The notes beneath the pieces were generated by a model, which was not told the origin of the DNA, did not search any database, and worked only from the letters and a program-made list of their open reading frames with translations. The position numbers and the translations under genes were made by a program. Below, one piece after another: positions 1 to 9,394 of a stretch of 64,000 bases of DNA. Origin of the DNA: Misgurnus anguillicaudatus (Eukaryota; Chordata; Actinopteri; Cypriniformes; Cobitidae); the NCBI RefSeq assembly GCF_027580225.2, contig NC_073361.2, positions 31,947,501 through 32,011,500 on the forward strand. Reading direction: 5' to 3'. Within the stretch, counting starts at the first letter, position 1. The number at the start of each line of letters is the position of its first letter.

Positions 1-560
1 TTGGTGAATGTTCCCGGGCAAGAGAGGTACTTTGCGCGAGTTTTTCACAGACGTGTTTCGGCTTACGAGTTTACATATGGTGCGGTGGACATGTTTATGT
101 GCAGGATGCGGCATTTTCTTCTTTGGAAATATATATGTTTGGCCAAGCACTCTCAAAAATAAATCAGAAACTGAATGAAGCTTGCTCCTACTCAAGCTTT
201 GTACCGTATATGGACAGCGCTGTCCTGGAAACATATTTTAGAATCCTAAACTTGAAGCGACAGCCAAAGCCTGCAGGGATAAACTGACATCTGACTATAA
301 AGTGAGTGTTTCTATTTTCTTTGTTATACTAACATGGCATTTATGTACACCATGGCATATCTGAGCGGTGTTTCGATTAATGGGAGTGGCTTGCATAGAT
401 GTGCATTGTGGGAGTTGTAGTTTTCCATACAAATGTGCTCTAAAGTCACGTTCTGTCTTTTCTCGATCAAATAGGCACAAAATTATAAATTTGTTACATT
501 TCGACCCACTTTCAATAAAGATTAATGTTGCTACCGATGAAAAGTCCCTTTAACCTGGTT
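1..560 (+). other. Possible 3' terminal exon, unrecognised
   Basis: A short open frame runs to a stop at 285-287 after a pyrimidine-poor but usable acceptor (TTTATGTGCAG, ending at 103). It is followed by a poly(A) signal AATAAA at 514-519. The predicted peptide (about 60 residues, with FVPYMDSAVLETYF) matches no family I recognise. It could be the last exon of a plus-strand gene or an old element whose body lies left of the window, or chance. No other feature is seen here. Confidence 0.15.
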
Positions 561-621
561 AGGGCATAAAATGTACAGTTTGTATACAGTATTAAAGTCA
601 TTACATCTTTACATTACATCA

Positions 622-623
<2 letters not shown>

Positions 624-655
<32 letters not shown>
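624..655. repeat. (TG)n microsatellite, 5' flank of the RLE retrotransposon
   Basis: About 16 TG dinucleotides. The open frame of the neighbouring retrotransposon starts one codon after this tract, and a second (TG)n tract follows its 3' end, so the element appears to sit inside a TG microsatellite. Confidence 0.9.
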
Positions 656-657
<2 letters not shown>

Positions 658-1985
658 TTCCAGACTTTGAGTGGACTTACATCGCCACTAGGTTATCGCA
701 CTTATTAAGCATGCTAAATAATGACGATAGGACTGTGAGAGAAATGGCCCGTGCTTCACTTTTTCTCGACCTTGGGAAGCGCAAAGTCCCCCTCGCCCGC
801 GAATCGGATCCTAGCTTTCTAGGATTTTGTAAGAAAGCGACCGGTAAACTTGACACTCGTGCCGCCGGTTTCGGGGTTAGATCGGACTGGCCGGATCTCA
901 ACGATCTTTGCAATTGGACTGGTGTTGACCTGCAGTGGTCTGGAGTTGATACTAGACATGCTGTACCTCATGAAGTAATGATTAAGGATAAAAACATAAC
1001 TGTGACGGCAACATTACTGCAAGATGATATGTACCATCCAGTTCCTCTTGGAAATATTCGCGCGTCTCTGCTGTTAATTAAACATCAGCAACGTCAGAGA
1101 CATTGGAGAGGACTTAAAATCCAAGGAAAGCTCGCATGTATCCCTTCTGCAGATCACTCCATTTCACACACAATCTTCCATAACTCATCTATTGATGAAG
1201 ATATATTGATCTTTACAGTTAAGGCGAGACTTCAGGTCTATCCAACAAGGCTAAATCTGTCAATTTGGTATCCTCGTTCCCATCCATCATGGTGTATACA
1301 TCATGGGCAAGAACAAGTAATAGAATCTATGTCACACATATTAAATGGGTGTCACTATTACAGAAGTCTTTACGTTTCCAGGCATGATAGGATAGTGGAC
1401 ATTTTATCTGAGAATTTATCAGTATTATTTTCTTCAAATGTGTCAATACATGTAAATGGTTTTGTTAACTCACAAATGTTTTCTAAGTGTCCTACAGTGT
1501 CTGTGTTCTCTGATTTAAATGCCACCAGGCCTGATATTATAATCATTGATGAGCACAAAGAGGATGTGTTCATCCTGGAAGTAGGCTGCTGTTTTGATTC
1601 ATGTCTAGAGGAGGCTTACTTAACAAAGTTAGTAAAATATGAACCTCTTGTACAGCGAATAACTGGCCTTGACTACAAATGTCAATACTTGGTATTCATT
1701 TTTGGCAGCCTGGGGCATGTGCACAGGCTTGTCATTAGGGGGTTCAGGATAGTTGGCTTTACAAAAGCAAGGGCAAAGCAAATGGCTAAATATTGTTCAA
1801 TATCCTCCATCATTGGAAGTCGTCATATATGGAGAAGAAGGTGTTGTGTGTATCCATAAATCTGCTGTCTAAATTGTCATTAGATTCACACTGGTGGATC
1901 TGGCCTCAGCCATGTTTTGTATCTGTAACATTTATGTCCTTATGTATATGTATTATGAATTGTGGACTTAAATAAAGTAGTTAAA
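656..1985 (+). mobile_element. 5'-truncated RLE-type non-LTR retrotransposon
   Basis: The body lies between two (TG)n tracts and carries the C-terminal part of a retrotransposon polyprotein, a short 3' UTR and an AATAAA signal just before its 3' end at about 1972. There are no LTRs or terminal inverted repeats. The frame is open from the left junction (in-frame TGA at 654-656), as expected if reverse transcription stopped early and lost the reverse transcriptase domain. The family is inferred from the CCHH-like finger and restriction-like endonuclease of the R2/NeSL group. Confidence 0.7.
711..1859 (+). CDS. RLE-type retrotransposon C-terminal protein (zinc finger plus restriction-like endonuclease)
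   Basis: 382 codons from the first ATG; the frame is open upstream to 657, so the true start may have been lost. Around residues 195-225 there is a C-x2-H ... H-x4-C finger (SWCIHHGQ ... SMSHILNGC) followed by YVSRHDRIVDIL, the arrangement seen before the restriction-like endonuclease of R2, NeSL and related non-LTR retrotransposons. Around residues 275-310 comes RPDIIIID ... VFILEVGCCFD ... AYLTKLVKYEPL, which fits the PD-(D/E)xK nuclease core plus the trailing K-x3-Y of RLE proteins. In an autonomous element this domain nicks the target DNA for target-primed reverse transcription. The reverse transcriptase is absent. No stop or frameshift interrupts the frame, which suggests a recent insertion or retained use. 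The family match is from memory. Confidence 0.7.
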   Translation: MLNNDDRTVREMARASLFLDLGKRKVPLARESDPSFLGFCKKATGKLDTRAAGFGVRSDWPDLNDLCNWTGVDLQWSGVDTRHAVPHEVMIKDKNITVTATLLQDDMYHPVPLGNIRASLLLIKHQQRQRHWRGLKIQGKLACIPSADHSISHTIFHNSSIDEDILIFTVKARLQVYPTRLNLSIWYPRSHPSWCIHHGQEQVIESMSHILNGCHYYRSLYVSRHDRIVDILSENLSVLFSSNVSIHVNGFVNSQMFSKCPTVSVFSDLNATRPDIIIIDEHKEDVFILEVGCCFDSCLEEAYLTKLVKYEPLVQRITGLDYKCQYLVFIFGSLGHVHRLVIRGFRIVGFTKARAKQMAKYCSISSIIGSRHIWRRRCCVYP

Positions 1986-2016
1986 TGTGTGTGTGTGTGT
2001 GTGTGTGTTTGTGTGT
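1986..2016. repeat. (TG)n beside the V1 RSS
   Basis: TG repeats end about 26 bp from the V1 nonamer. A GT tract lies at the same place beside V2 (8428-8498) and V3 (18602-18633). Confidence 0.9.
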
Positions 2017-2041
2017 TTATCTGTTCAGTCTGACTGAAGGA

Positions 2042-2069
2042 GGTTTTTGTACGACTCTTTATCACTGTG
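2042..2069 (-). other. V1 recombination signal, 12-bp spacer
   Basis: Read on the minus strand after the V exon: heptamer CACAGTG (2063-2069), 12-bp spacer ATAAAGAGTCGT, nonamer ACAAAAACC (2042-2050). Kappa-type V segments carry 12-bp spacers. RAG1/RAG2 would pair this with the 23-bp signals of J1 or J2. Confidence 0.95.
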
Positions 2070-2508
2070 TGAACACACAGCTGCGAGAACAGTGTCTACC
2101 CATACAGTAATAATCTCCTGCATCTTCAGTTTGAACTTCACTGATGCTCAGAGTAAAATCTGATTTTGATCCACTGCCACTGAATCTTGATGGAGTTCCA
2201 GACTGGCGGTTGTTTGTATATTTTATCAGGAGTTTAGGAGCTTCTCCAGGTTTCTGTAAGTACCAGGACAGACAGGGTGGACTACAGTCTGGAGGAGAAC
2301 TGACTTTACAATTCAGATTAACAGAGTCTCCTGGTGCTGCAGTTTTCACTGAAGGACTTTGAGTTACTGTGTACTGTGATTTACATCCTGAAAGATAATA
2401 TTATATTAAATATATTTACATTTTATAAATAAGGTAAATGTATTTAATTAAAAATCTACCTGGTATAGAGAATAAGAGTATCCAGATGAAGATGATGGTG
2501 AAGGTCAT
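2070..2508 (-). CDS. Immunoglobulin light-chain V segment V1 (kappa-like)
   Basis: Two exons on the minus strand. The leader exon 2460-2508 starts [12 protein letters not shown] and is a hydrophobic signal peptide; donor GTAGAT, phase 1. The V exon 2070-2387 follows an acceptor TTTCAG. V hallmarks are visible: first Cys in [19 protein letters not shown] in framework 2, [13 protein letters not shown] and EDAGDYYC with the second Cys in framework 3. CDR1 contains two extra Cys (DCSPPC) and the germline CDR3 two more (HCSRSC). The 12-bp RSS follows directly. No stop or frameshift is seen, so it looks functional. It lies left of J1 and opposite to it in orientation, so V1-J1 joining needs inversion. 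Confidence 0.93.
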
Positions 2509-2565
2509 TGTTGATGTTTAGTTTTGTGTGTTGTGTTGAGTTATGAAGTGTTAAACTCACAGCAC

Positions 2566-2609
2566 TATAAACTCTCAGAGATCTGAAGCATCTCATCTGA
2601 TATGCAAAC
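2566..2609 (-). promoter_or_regulatory. V1 promoter: octamer-like and TATA-like motifs
   Basis: On the minus strand GTTTGCAT (2602-2609) differs by one base from the light-chain octamer ATTTGCAT bound by Oct-1/Oct-2. A TTTATAG motif (about 2566-2572) lies 30 bp downstream and about 60 bp before the leader ATG. Comparable octamers were not seen upstream of V2 or V3. Confidence 0.5.
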
Positions 2610-2696
2610 ACTTTATGAAAATCTTCTTGCTCAATGCAGCAGAAATCTGACTTAAAGAGATGTGTAAGATATGAATGAAGTGTTCATTATATTAAT

Positions 2697-4107
2697 CAGG
2701 GCCCGGTTCCCCAAAACGTTCCTATCGCTATAAGTAGTTCTTAATTAACCTATTCCTTAACCTCTCTCTTAACTCTATGGCACGATTCCCAAAACGTTTG
2801 TACGCTAAGTATATCTTCTGTAAGTCACACTTTCGTAAGGTTGGTCTGGACCATTAGTAAGCTCTCTCTTAGCGTTGTTTGAGCCAACCCAGTCTCACCC
2901 CATGTTGTTATTTGAGCGCAAAACGCTATCGCCGCAGTCTTTAGAAATCAGCAAAGCGCAGTACAAGTCAAACTATGGTATGCTGACAATGATTTTATGT
3001 TATGGACATTTTGAGACTTAAAAATAAAATATGTTTGCAATGGATACAGGGCTATTTATGCAGTTGACTTTATTTGGTATCAGAACTAATGAATCAAAGA
3101 CGGCGCCGGTGTTTGTCCCATCAAAGTCTGTTCCCTAGCGTTTACATTTATAATTTATTTAAAAAGATTAAAGATTTGAATTGCTTATACTAAAAAGCAA
3201 TAATATCATGTATTCTATTATACAATTTATTAAATATTTCATATTTGACAGTTTTATGTCTTTTTACATATAGCCTGTCTTTTTCCTTTTTTCTCTCTCT
3301 ACTGTTTGTTTTAAAACTGTTATGTTTCCATACATAATAAATATATATTATACATATAATATGATTCATATAAAAATAATTGACTTACAATCAAGAACAG
3401 TCAAGATACATTACATAAATGCACACACATCTCAGTAGCCATTAAAACGTTCAATGTATATAAAGAATAAACGTATAATGTGATAAAAACGCTATAAAAA
3501 CACTAAAGGGAAACATAGGGGGAACAGACCACACAACACCGGTAACCCCGTAACCGTTTAGTCCATGCCATTTTTTTATTCTGTAACACTTTAAACCTTT
3601 TGACAATTTGCCTGACGTGGCTAAATTACAAAAATTGCCTCCCAAGACAACCCATTATGGAGCTGCTGGATCTTCTCAGACCATATTCTCTATCTAACTC
3701 TGTGTTTATTGTAGATAGGTTGTTTTGTATTGATGATTTTTATTGGATAAATAGCGAGGGATACCCGGTTCGTCTACCCATATTACTGACATTTTGATAA
3801 TTTAATTAATAGTCTATATTTTACGGATAACTAAACTATGTTAAAATAAATGTTACTGGAATAATTTGAGTAATGTTCCATTCACGTGAAGTGGAAAATC
3901 GATCCCTGAGTGATTGATCGCAAATAATTCAGCACCTTCACTTGGGACAGCAACATTGTTATGTCGAACTTAGAGGCAGCGTGTTAGGAAGTTCCTAAGG
4001 GACACTTCGGGGAACTCACTTAGGAACATAAACAACTTTGCTAAGATATATCTTTTTGGGTCTTCTTAGCGCGCTAAGAGTGAACGTTATCGAGGAACCG
4101 GGCCCTG
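2697..4107. mobile_element. Harbinger-like DNA transposon with terminal inverted repeats
   Basis: Terminal inverted repeats are CAGGGCCCGGTTCC at the left and GGAACCGGGCCCTG at the right. Subterminal motifs (CCAAAACGTT near both the first and second 80 bases, GCTAAG near both ends) recur. No transposase frame is present, so it is non-autonomous (1.4 kb). A TTA lies a few bases outside both ends (2692-2694 and 4112-4114), which would suit the TWA duplications of PIF/Harbinger elements, but the exact ends are uncertain. It occupies the V1-J1 interval; no related copy lies between V2 and J2. Confidence 0.7.
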
Positions 4108-5078
4108 ATCATTACATTCACAAGACACATTTGTGCTGGAATATTGATTGTTTTAAAGTTTTTTATCTGTCTACTCTTATGACCAGCATTTATTTTTTAT
4201 CTTTCAGATATTCATAAACAGTACATAGAGATGAGATCTGATCTGATTTAATTAAAATACTTGCAGTGTATATATGGGCATTTTACGAAGGTTTTGTGTC
4301 TCTTGTTAAACTCTAATTGGAATTACACTGAAAAAATAACAAGTAAAATGTACTCGATTTTTGTTTTGCAAGTTTTTGCACTCAGGTTTTTCAAGTAAAT
4401 TTCACACTTGTATAATTAAGTAAAATTTATTTGATTTAAATGACCAAATAAGTACTTAAGTTTACTAAACAAAGTTAAATTACACTATAAAAATATGTGA
4501 TGTTTACTTTTGTTACTAAAACATTAAGTACTTTTAAAGGCTGACATCTTTAATTGAATCTTCCTGATTTAGTCACGTAAAATTCCTTCTTTTCCTTACA
4601 TATTTATTATTACATAGCACATGATGAGCAAGTAAGAAAAGACTGATCTCAGTACTGACATTAGCAGAGTTATTGCTCATTGTGTGAATTAACACACATC
4701 ATGATTTTCTTCATGTCACGTATTGTCTATAAACAAGCAGCACTTTTCTGAATGATGGTAAAAAAACTCAAAGAAGAAACAGAAACTCGACTAAATCTCA
4801 AAGATAAATGAACATTAAACACTAACAAGTCTTGCAGTCAGTTACCTGATGACCTACAGACTGAAAACCTTAACTCATGTTTGATTCAATCTTTCATTCA
4901 GTTTATCACTGACTATTTAAAATTCAGCTGAGGTTTGATTACAACAAACATTTACTTTTAGAAATTCTGTTCTTTTTGTATAGTGTCATAGAAAAACTAA
5001 TAAAATAATTAAAGCGTTGTTAATTTGTGTTGTGTTAAATGTGTTTGTTATAGAATCAGAGTTAGTGAAGCGTTCAGA
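4108..5078. other. V1-J1 spacer, no gene seen
   Basis: AT-rich sequence. Around 4326-4560 it resembles fish MITE sequence (ACACTGAAAAAATAAC start, repeated AAGTAAA/AAGTACTT words), but I found no clear right end. No coding feature is supported. Confidence 0.4.
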
Positions 5079-5117
5079 GGTTTTTGTACAGCTGCTCGGT
5101 TTGTTTCTATCACTGTG
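5079..5117 (+). other. J1 recombination signal, 23-bp spacer
   Basis: Nonamer GGTTTTTGT (5079-5087), a spacer of exactly 23 bp, then heptamer CACTGTG (5111-5117) directly before the J1 coding end. It satisfies the 12/23 rule with the V signals and points the same way as the V1 RSS. Confidence 0.95.
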
Positions 5118-5155
5118 GTGGACGTTCGGCACCGGCACGAGACTGGAAGTTGGCA
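5118..5155 (+). CDS. Immunoglobulin light-chain J segment J1
   Basis: 38 bp encoding WTFGTGTRLEVG with the J hallmark F-G-x-G. It ends in phase 1 at a perfect donor (A|GTAAGT), to be spliced to C1, 1.9 kb downstream. Only one J is seen for this C. Confidence 0.95.
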
Positions 5156-7031
5156 GTAAGTACAAAAATATCTTAATATTTCCTTGCAATTGCTTTTTAA
5201 TAATTAAAATAATTTCATCTTACATTCCTTCTTTTTATTTATTACTTTGTTTTAATTCTCAGTCAGGGTGTTTTGAGTATTTAATATGAATTTCTTTTGT
5301 AGACTATGTGTTGCTCTATATGTAATGTATTAAAAAGGCAGAGATAAGTTTTTTTTATTTACACCTCGATAATTAAAATAATGTTGTAAAAGTCGAAATA
5401 CCTTTGTTTTGTTTTTTTTTGCCTTTTTTTTCTTTTTGTGCTCATCAGGTATCTGACAGCAGCACTACTTTCAGGTTTGTCGTGTCACAAGTCGCTTTAC
5501 AGTATATAAAACACGAGTTAAAGGAAGATTTTGCTTCAGTTTGGATGATAAACCATTCGGAGGAATTAAGTATTAATTTAAAGATTAACTCAATACTTAA
5601 TGAATAACTAAACTCAGATGTCTTAAATTAAAGCGAGAAATTGAAAATATCACTCAGAAGAACAAGAAATCATTAAGAGGCACAAAAATTTGCAACCCTA
5701 TATCACGCAAATACGTGACTATTTCACGTATGGACCAACGTGAAAATGTCACGTTTTGCCGCGTTTGAGCGCGAGCATGTCACATTTCCTTTTTTTGTCA
5801 CTTTCACGTTTTGGTTACTCAACTTTGTTGTCCTAATTTCTTACCATTGTCGCTTCGGTTTAGGGTTAGATTTACATAAAATTACATCCTTACCTAAACA
5901 AACTCTAACCCCAACGTCAGGGACAATTGGTTAAAGTTTAGAAAATATAAAATAATAAGTCTTGTATCTTTTTTTATATAAACCAATACTTAAAGTGACA
6001 AATACTTAAAGTGACATATAACAAAAGCACCAAATCTAACCCTAAACCGGAGCGAAAATGGTTTGAAAATAGGACAAAAAAGTTGAGCAACCAAAACGTG
6101 AAAGTGACACAAAAAGGAAACGTGACATGCTCACGCCCAAACGCGGGCAAAACGTGTCATTTTCACGTTGGTCCATACGTGAAATAGTCACGTATTTGGA
6201 TTGTAGATGTTGCTTTGATGATTTTTCAGGACTCAAGACCAATTTTGTGCCTTTACAAATGTAGTTCATATTCCAACACACAACAAATGGAAAATCATCA
6301 CTTTACACAAAATGGATGTTTGTATTTTGCATGCTTGGAAAAGATTATGTGTGTGTGCAGTTTCTGGTGTGAAAATAAAACACACTTTTCGTGTAGATAT
6401 ACGCACTTAACACACACAACTAAACATAACTAAGGGGTTAACAGTGTGTATCATATGCCCATAAGGTAACTTCTGCATATAAATATCACACCAAATACAA
6501 ACAGAATCTCGTGTTATTGATCTGTAATGTTATTGTAGTGCGACACAATTGAATTGAAAATAATCTGTAAAATATGGTGGCTGCCCTAAAAATCCAGCAG
6601 ATGCAGACGCATTTATCTGAAGTGATTTGATCATCGGCAATAAATTACGTTATTGTTCTTATCGTCATTATTTAACAGTTGAGATAAAGGTATCAAATAT
6701 TTATGCAAGAATGTTATTTCATAACTTATATAATTTTAAATACAGAGCATTAATGGGACAAAAATCATAGAATTTTGTAGTTTCTAAATCTTTATTGTTT
6801 GTTTTAATAAGTTTTATATTATGTTTTGGGAGTGATTTTCTTAACAAATAGCCTTCCTTTAAAACTGAATGTTGCAACGAAGAGCCATGCATGAAACTGA
6901 AGAAGTGAACACAAACACATAAACTCGATCATTTTAGGCAAAACTTTGAAACAATGTTTGATATCTAAATCTCATTTTTAATTTGTCACTTAAACTCTTC
7001 ATCTTTTTCTCTGTGTATCTCTGTATGTCAG
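5156..7031 (+). other. J1-C1 intron
   Basis: 1.88 kb between the J1 donor and the C1 acceptor. It contains the foldback element at 5709-6197. The rest is AT-rich and unrecognised. Light-chain introns often hold enhancers, but none can be assigned from sequence alone. Confidence 0.7.
5709..6197. mobile_element. Palindromic foldback element, copy 1
   Basis: The arms are long inverted repeats. The left arm starts AATACGTGACTATTTCACG and its complement closes the right end. Further inward, TGGTTACTCAAC and the GTTTAGGGTTAGATTT block are mirrored. The internal arms extend for over 150 bp, so the strand can fold into a hairpin. No protein frame. Related copies are at 58825-59537 and 62802-63282. 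Confidence 0.8.
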
Positions 7032-7345
7032 GTGTGTCTGCTCCTAAAGTGATCGTCCTGCCGCCGTCCAGTGAAGAGATTTCCATCAAGAAGACAGCAA
7101 CAGTGATGTGTGTGGCCAGCAATGGTTTCCCTTCAGACTGGAGTCTGAGCTGGAAAGTGAATGGGAAGATGTCAGGATCTCAGGAGAACAGAGCTGGAGT
7201 CCTACAGAAAGACGGCGGTCTGTACAGCTGGAGCAGCAGTCTGACTCTCACTGAACAAGAATGGATCAACAGAGACTCAATGATCTGTGAGATCAGTCGG
7301 GAAGGTCAGACAGTCACTGGAGAAGTGAAGAAAGATCTGTGTTAG
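7032..7345 (+). CDS. Immunoglobulin light-chain constant domain C1 (kappa-like)
   Basis: Single C1-set Ig domain exon of 103 residues plus the split codon, after acceptor TATGTCAG. It opens APKVIVLPPSSEEI, typical of light-chain constant domains. The intradomain Cys pair is in TVMCVASNGF and SMICEISREG, with the core Trp in LSWKVNG. It ends KKDLC; the C-terminal Cys normally forms the disulfide to the heavy chain. Spliced J1-C1 gives phase-1 continuity. Poly(A) signals AATAAA follow at 7431 and 7441. It is nearly identical to C2: I see Ala/Arg at the fourth residue, Met/Val before the second Cys, and two extra residues at the C2 end. The L1/L3 kappa-like class is inferred from the V/J spacer types. 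Confidence 0.95.
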
Positions 7346-8195
7346 ATCCTCTCTTCTTCTCATCTCTTCTTCTCATTCATCTCTCACATCAACAGTTTGT
7401 GTCTCTGCTTTATTCATTCTCTATGCTTTTAATAAACGTCAATAAAGAAATATTAAATATTGCTTCTTTGTCTTTTGATTTCTTTTGAATTTGAACAATG
7501 AGTATATTGATCATTGGCTCGTGTGGTGGTTTCTAAATAAACTTGACTCAATGAAGCATGAAGACATCTGCAGATGTAGTTTATATTTATCTTTCAAACT
7601 CTTGTGTATGAACATCTGCTCTGTTCTGAGAGGAACTGAATCTCTTCATCCTGAAGATATAAATATGAGTTGAACTCTCAGTTTCACTCTTTGACTCTTT
7701 ATTCTCTGAAATGAGACGCTGATGAGTTTAACTGATGGATGAAGAAATGAGCTTTGATCAGATTCAACACTTCACAATGAGTCTGATCTCAGAAGTCAGA
7801 TTAATATATTGAATATTTAGAGAAGATCAAATGAAGAAATGTTTTTAACATTCAACATTCAAGATTTATTTCTCACATCCACAGATATATAAATACACAA
7901 CTATAGCAGTGAAATCTGACAAACTCTCTATAGTGTGTGTATAAGATGAATACTTTATAAATGTAAATGTTGAGGAGTCTGATGGTCTGAATGAAGAAGT
8001 TTTAGTTATCAGACTACAGAAGACTCGTGTGTGATTTTATCAGACTGAACAGAGAGATCACTCGCTCGTCTCTGACACTCATAGATTTCTGTCTGAACTC
8101 ACTGATAGTCTTCACTTCAAAACACAATATTCAGCTGGAAGTGAAAAACTCAATGAGTGATTATTGTTTCAGCTAAACCAAAGTTGTGTGTGTGT
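7346..8195. repeat. 3' flank of C1, duplicated at 17725-18540
   Basis: Non-coding sequence carrying the C1 3' UTR and downstream DNA. It is closely matched by the flank of C2, for example the stretches starting GATCATTGGCTCGTGTG and CTCTTTATTCTCTGAAATG in both. This shows that J-C-V was duplicated as one block. A 3' light-chain enhancer could lie here, but this is only a guess. Confidence 0.85.
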
Positions 8196-8426
8196 TGTCC
8201 CCACAAAGATAAGAATACCAGTATTTTTGTGACCTTATGGGGACATTTTGATGTCCCCATGAGGAAACAAGCTTATAAATCAAACAGAATGATGTTTATT
8301 GAAAATGTGAAGTAGAAGAAAGTTTTTTGTGATGGTTGGGGTTGGGGAATGGGGTAGGTAAGAATATACAGTTTGTGTGGTATAAAATGCATTACGTCTA
8401 TGTCCCCACAAAACATGGAAACCAGA

Positions 8427-8427
<1 letters not shown>
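8196..8427. mobile_element. Short GTCCCCAC-type element within (GT)n
   Basis: The segment begins GTGTTGTCCCCAC and ends TGTCCCCACAAAACATGG, with GT repeats on both sides (8184-8196 and 8428-8498). It is absent from the equivalent place beside V3. It resembles a dispersed fish repeat usually found in GT microsatellites. No coding potential. Confidence 0.55.

Positions 8428-8498
<71 letters not shown>
8428..8498. repeat. (TG)n microsatellite beside the V2 RSS
   Basis: About 35 uninterrupted TG units, 47 bp from the V2 nonamer. Confidence 0.97.
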
Positions 8499-8500
<2 letters not shown>

Positions 8501-8545
8501 AGCTGCAGTATCTGTCAGGTGTATCTGTGCAGTCTGACTGAAGGA

Positions 8546-8573
8546 GGTTTTTGTACGACTCTTTATCACTGTG
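8546..8573 (-). other. V2 recombination signal, 12-bp spacer
   Basis: Heptamer CACAGTG (8567-8573), 12-bp spacer and nonamer ACAAAAACC (8546-8554) on the minus strand, identical in every base to the V1 and V3 signals. Confidence 0.95.
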
Positions 8574-9057
8574 TGAACACACAGCTGCCATAAGAACAGT
8601 GTTCACTTTGACAGTAGTAATCTCCTGTATCTTCAGTCTGAACTTCACTGATGCTCAGAGTAAAATCTTTTTTAGCTCCACTGCCACTGAATCTTGATGA
8701 AGTTCCAGAATGAAGGCCATTTGTCAGATATATCAGGAGTTTAGGAGCTTCTCCAGGTTTCTGTAAGTACCAACTCATAACAGAACCGGATTTGGCACTA
8801 CCCCGGTTGTAACAACAGTGAACTTCTGTGTTTGTCCTGCAGTTCAGAGTGACTTTTTCTCCTACTTTAACAGTCGTCACTGATGGAGATTGATTCACTG
8901 TGATCTCAGCTTGACAATCTGTAACTGATACAAACATTCATCACAGTTATAACATCTACATTGAAATCATCACATGAACTAATATGATCAGAGAGTATAA
9001 TGATGATATACCTTGAATAAAGATCAGCAGTGTCCAGATGAAGATGAATGAAGTCAT
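8574..9057 (-). CDS. Immunoglobulin light-chain V segment V2 (kappa-like)
   Basis: The leader exon 9012-9057 encodes MTSFIFIWTLLIFIQ (signal peptide), donor GTATAT, phase 1. The V exon 8574-8918 follows acceptor GTTACAG. Framework signatures: [34 protein letters not shown] and EDTGDYYC. CDR1 is long and contains adjacent Cys residues (HCCYNRG); germline CDR3 has HCSYGSC. No disabling change is seen. It lies between C1 and J2 on the opposite strand, so it could join J1 or J2 only by inversion. No octamer was seen upstream. Confidence 0.93.
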
Positions 9058-9394
9058 GGTTGTGTGTTTGTGTGTAAAACAGCTCATGAAGTTTATCACA
9101 GAGTCATCCAGACTTTAAACCTCTCAACATTTCCTCTCTTTATTCAAAATCACTTCCTCTACACACAACATTTTAATAAACTCAATCGGTTTCATATGTT
9201 AGGAATAGGACTGATAACTTTTAACAAAAACACTCATTTCATTTAATATTTTCACTCTTTTACACTTTTAGTTTTGAGGGGAAACTACAGATTGAACAGT
9301 TTGCTCTTGTTTTCCCTTTAGTGAAATTTTACATAGTTTTATTGGAAAAAAACAATATTATTAAATTATTATATTCATCTCATTTGTCTCATTT
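9058..9394. other. V2 upstream region
   Basis: The V2 promoter should lie here. I see no octamer matching seven or more of eight bases and no other gene. Confidence 0.4.

Noticed and set aside
8273..8648. Frames with His-Thr or Val-Cys runs near V2
   Set aside because: Translations through (GT)n; only the V2 exon frame is real.
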